A stretch of 14,233 nt of DNA from Oscillospiraceae bacterium. Lineage in GTDB: Bacteria; Bacillota; Clostridia; Oscillospirales; Acutalibacteraceae. The notes under the pieces were generated by a model. The model did not search any database. It saw nothing but the letters and a program-made list of their open reading frames with translations, and had not been told where the DNA came from. This document shows positions 12,617-14,233 of this stretch, in pieces. The position numbers and the translations under genes were made by a program. The stretch spans positions 1 to 14,233 of the forward strand of contig CADBPL010000146.1 in the NCBI GenBank assembly GCA_902796535.1, given 5' to 3'. Within the stretch, counting starts at the first letter, position 1. Each line of letters begins with the position of its first letter.

Positions 12617-13465
12617 ATGCTGTACACGATCGAAAATCAGTATCTGACCGCTCAGATCGACGATATGGGCGCGCAGCTGCATTCGGTTAAAACCAAGGAA
12701 AACGACGTGGAATACCTCTGGCAGGGCGATCCGGCCGTCTGGTACGGTCAGGCGCCGGTGCTGTTCCCGGTGATCGGCCAGCTGCATGACGACAAGTTCC
12801 GTTACGACGGCGCGGAATACCCGATGAACAAGCACGGCTTTGCCCGCCGTTCCCTGTTTGAAGCGGCGGATGTGGAGGGCTCAAGGGCGGTGTTTTTGCT
12901 CAAAAGCAACGAAACCACCAAGGCCATGTTCCCGTTCGACTTTGAGCTGGAGGTCTGCTTTGAGCTGGTGGGCCGGGCGATTAAAGTGACCCATACCGTT
13001 TCCAACACGGGCGACAAAACCATGTATTTTTCGCTGGGTGCGCACCCCGGCTTCAACTGCGAAATCGGTGATTATCTTGAGTTTGAGGAAAGCGAAGAGG
13101 GCGCCGAGGTTGAAAAGATCGACAAAGAAAACATCATCATCGGGCGCAAATTTTCCGTTGATCTGGTCGACGGCAACAAGCTTTATTTAACGCCCGGGCT
13201 GTTTGAGGAAGACGCGCTGATCTTTTCCGACCTCAATTCTTCCGTTGTGACCCTGCACTGCAAGGATCGGACCGTGCGGTTCGATTTCGGCGACGCGCCG
13301 TTTTTGGGCGTCTGGGCCAAGCCGAACGCGCCTTATGTGTGCATTGAGCCGTGGTACGGCGTCAATGATGACCGCATCCGTTATGAAGACGTTTCGCAAA
13401 AACGCGGCATTCAGTCGCTTGAACCGGCCGAAAGCTTCGATCTGGTCTGGATCGCAGAAGTGTAA
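12617..13465 (+). CDS. Aldose 1-epimerase family protein (LacX type)
   Basis: Interconverts the alpha and beta anomers of a sugar hemiacetal in the cytoplasm; LacX-type members have poorly known substrates. I start it at ATG 12617, giving 282 residues. AAGGAG (12599-12604), inside the end of the aldolase gene, lies 12 bases upstream, slightly far. The alternative ATG at 12596 has no SD and would overlap the aldolase. Active-site residues are visible: H73 in KHGFARR, H143 in GAHPGF as the catalytic acid, and E244 in CIEPWYG as the base. The N-terminal strand pattern (LTAQIDDMGAQLHSVK) is the standard beginning of the beta sandwich. Its near-contact with the aldolase gene indicates one transcript and a shared sugar pathway. 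Confidence 0.92.
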   Translation: MLYTIENQYLTAQIDDMGAQLHSVKTKENDVEYLWQGDPAVWYGQAPVLFPVIGQLHDDKFRYDGAEYPMNKHGFARRSLFEAADVEGSRAVFLLKSNETTKAMFPFDFELEVCFELVGRAIKVTHTVSNTGDKTMYFSLGAHPGFNCEIGDYLEFEESEEGAEVEKIDKENIIIGRKFSVDLVDGNKLYLTPGLFEEDALIFSDLNSSVVTLHCKDRTVRFDFGDAPFLGVWAKPNAPYVCIEPWYGVNDDRIRYEDVSQKRGIQSLEPAESFDLVWIAEV

Positions 13466-13528
13466 GATAGGAAGGAATCAGTTTTGAAAAGTGCGAATGA
13501 AAGTGAAAACAACAGGAGTGGATACACA

Positions 13529-14182
13529 ATGAAAAAAGAAACAACCGGACAGCAAGAGGTCAAACCGACCAAGCGCCTGACAAGTGACCAGATTCAGAAA
13601 ATCGTTCTCGTCGGAATATTCGCGGCGATCGTGATCGTGCTTCAGTTCTTTTCGGGGCAGATCAGATTCGGCCCGTTTTCCATCACGCTGGCGCTCGTTC
13701 CGATCATTGTCGGCGGCGCGATCTGCGGCCCGTTTGCGGGCGCTTTCCTCGGTTTCATCTTCAGCGCCATTGTCTTGATGAATGATGCCGCTGCGTTTTT
13801 GGCGGTAAGCGTTGTCGGCACGGTTCTTACCGTGCTTCTCAAAGGGACGCTGGCGGGGCTTGCGTCGGCGCTGCTCTATAAGGCGCTTCACTTTATCACA
13901 AAAAACGAAACGGGAAAGAGCTGGCGGACGATGCTCCGCGTATTTCTTTCCGGCATTGCCTGCCCGTTGGTCAACACCGGCATTTTTGTGATCGGTTGCC
14001 TTCTTTTCTTTATGCCAACCATCAACGGCTGGGCCACGGCAGCGGGCTTTGAGAGTGGAATAAAGTATATTGTTTTCGGGATGATCGGCGTGAACTTTCT
14101 GGTCGAATTTGCCACAGTAACCGTTCTGAGCCCCGTGATCGTCAGGCTGATCGAAATGGCAACGAAACGCAACCAGTTCTGA
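13529..14182 (+). CDS. ECF transporter S component (substrate-binding membrane subunit)
   Basis: Membrane protein that captures a vitamin or other micronutrient and works with a shared energising module (EcfA, EcfA', EcfT) encoded elsewhere. From ATG 13529 it has 217 residues. AGGAG (13514-13518) lies 10 bases upstream. A TTG at 13484 with AAGGA 7 bases before it is an alternative start that would add 15 polar residues. Six hydrophobic segments are expected, near 23-42, 52-67, 68-84, 90-118, 135-161 and 180-204. The stretch FGPFSITLALVPIIVGGAIC (47-66) followed by GPFAGAFLGF is characteristic of the ECF S-component family. Substrate is not determined; pantothenate or folate-like vitamins are possible. 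It begins 63 bases after the epimerase gene, so co-transcription with the sugar genes is possible, though a functional link is unclear. Confidence 0.88.
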   Translation: MKKETTGQQEVKPTKRLTSDQIQKIVLVGIFAAIVIVLQFFSGQIRFGPFSITLALVPIIVGGAICGPFAGAFLGFIFSAIVLMNDAAAFLAVSVVGTVLTVLLKGTLAGLASALLYKALHFITKNETGKSWRTMLRVFLSGIACPLVNTGIFVIGCLLFFMPTINGWATAAGFESGIKYIVFGMIGVNFLVEFATVTVLSPVIVRLIEMATKRNQF

Positions 14183-14233
14183 ACTCATTTCCGATTATGA
14201 TTCAGGGTCTTTTCTCACGTTTCGCGGGAGCGG

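Noticed and set aside
13478..14188. Minus-strand open frame of 236 codons opposite the ECF S component
   Set aside because: It is very rich in Arg, Asp and Lys, as expected opposite a hydrophobic membrane protein, and has no homologous motif.
14183..14233. Possible terminator or new leader at the right edge
   Set aside because: Partial complementarity (CTCACG with CGCGGGAG) is imperfect, no T run is visible, and the window ends too soon.

Overview
The window looks like ordinary chromosome from a spore-forming, moderately GC-rich member of the Clostridia (Oscillospiraceae/Ruminococcaceae-like). This is inferred from an intact sporulation gene sigK with a sigma-E-type promoter, strong Shine-Dalgarno (SD) sequences, frequent TTG starts, A+T-rich sigma-A promoters in a GC-rich background, and gene families such as MltG, U32 peptidase, DUF2156 and an ECF transporter S component. 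I see no mobile element, phage, CRISPR array, rRNA or tRNA.

Layout. (1) 1-564 is the 3' end of tyrS, followed by an intrinsic terminator. (2) 648-2276 is a class B penicillin-binding protein starting at TTG. (3) A near-perfect extended -10 promoter overlaps its stop codon and leads into an operator-like palindrome and a structured leader for a Gfo/Idh/MocA oxidoreductase (2429-3376), which ends at a strong terminator. (4) 3599-4282 is sigK with its pro-sequence and a sigma-E promoter match. It meets the next operon tail-to-tail with no spacing. (5) On the minus strand, 10366 down to 4283 is a tightly packed seven-gene run: tmk, DUF2156, GNAT, DJ-1/PfpI, 5-formyltetrahydrofolate cyclo-ligase, mltG and a U32 family protein. 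Its genes overlap or lie 9-13 bases apart, and it is driven by one clear promoter at 10455-10483. (6) A divergent promoter drives an unrecognised eight-helix membrane protein (10590-11426). (7) 11497-13465 is a probable two-gene sugar operon, a class II aldolase and a LacX-type aldose 1-epimerase. (8) 13529-14182 is an ECF transporter S component, after which 51 bases hold nothing I can assign.

How the parts relate. The minus-strand run mixes nucleotide supply (tmk), folate salvage, wall glycan processing (mltG) and probable tRNA hydroxylation (U32); only the mltG-U32 neighbourhood is a known conserved one. sigK and perhaps the PBP serve sporulation or wall synthesis. The aldolase and epimerase suggest use of a deoxy- or pentose sugar.

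The least explained items are regulatory. Two genes on opposite strands (the oxidoreductase and tmk) each have a good SD too far from the start codon, with a hairpin between the two. In the oxidoreductase leader a segment can also pair in a second, mutually exclusive way. I found no convincing novel multi-gene system.
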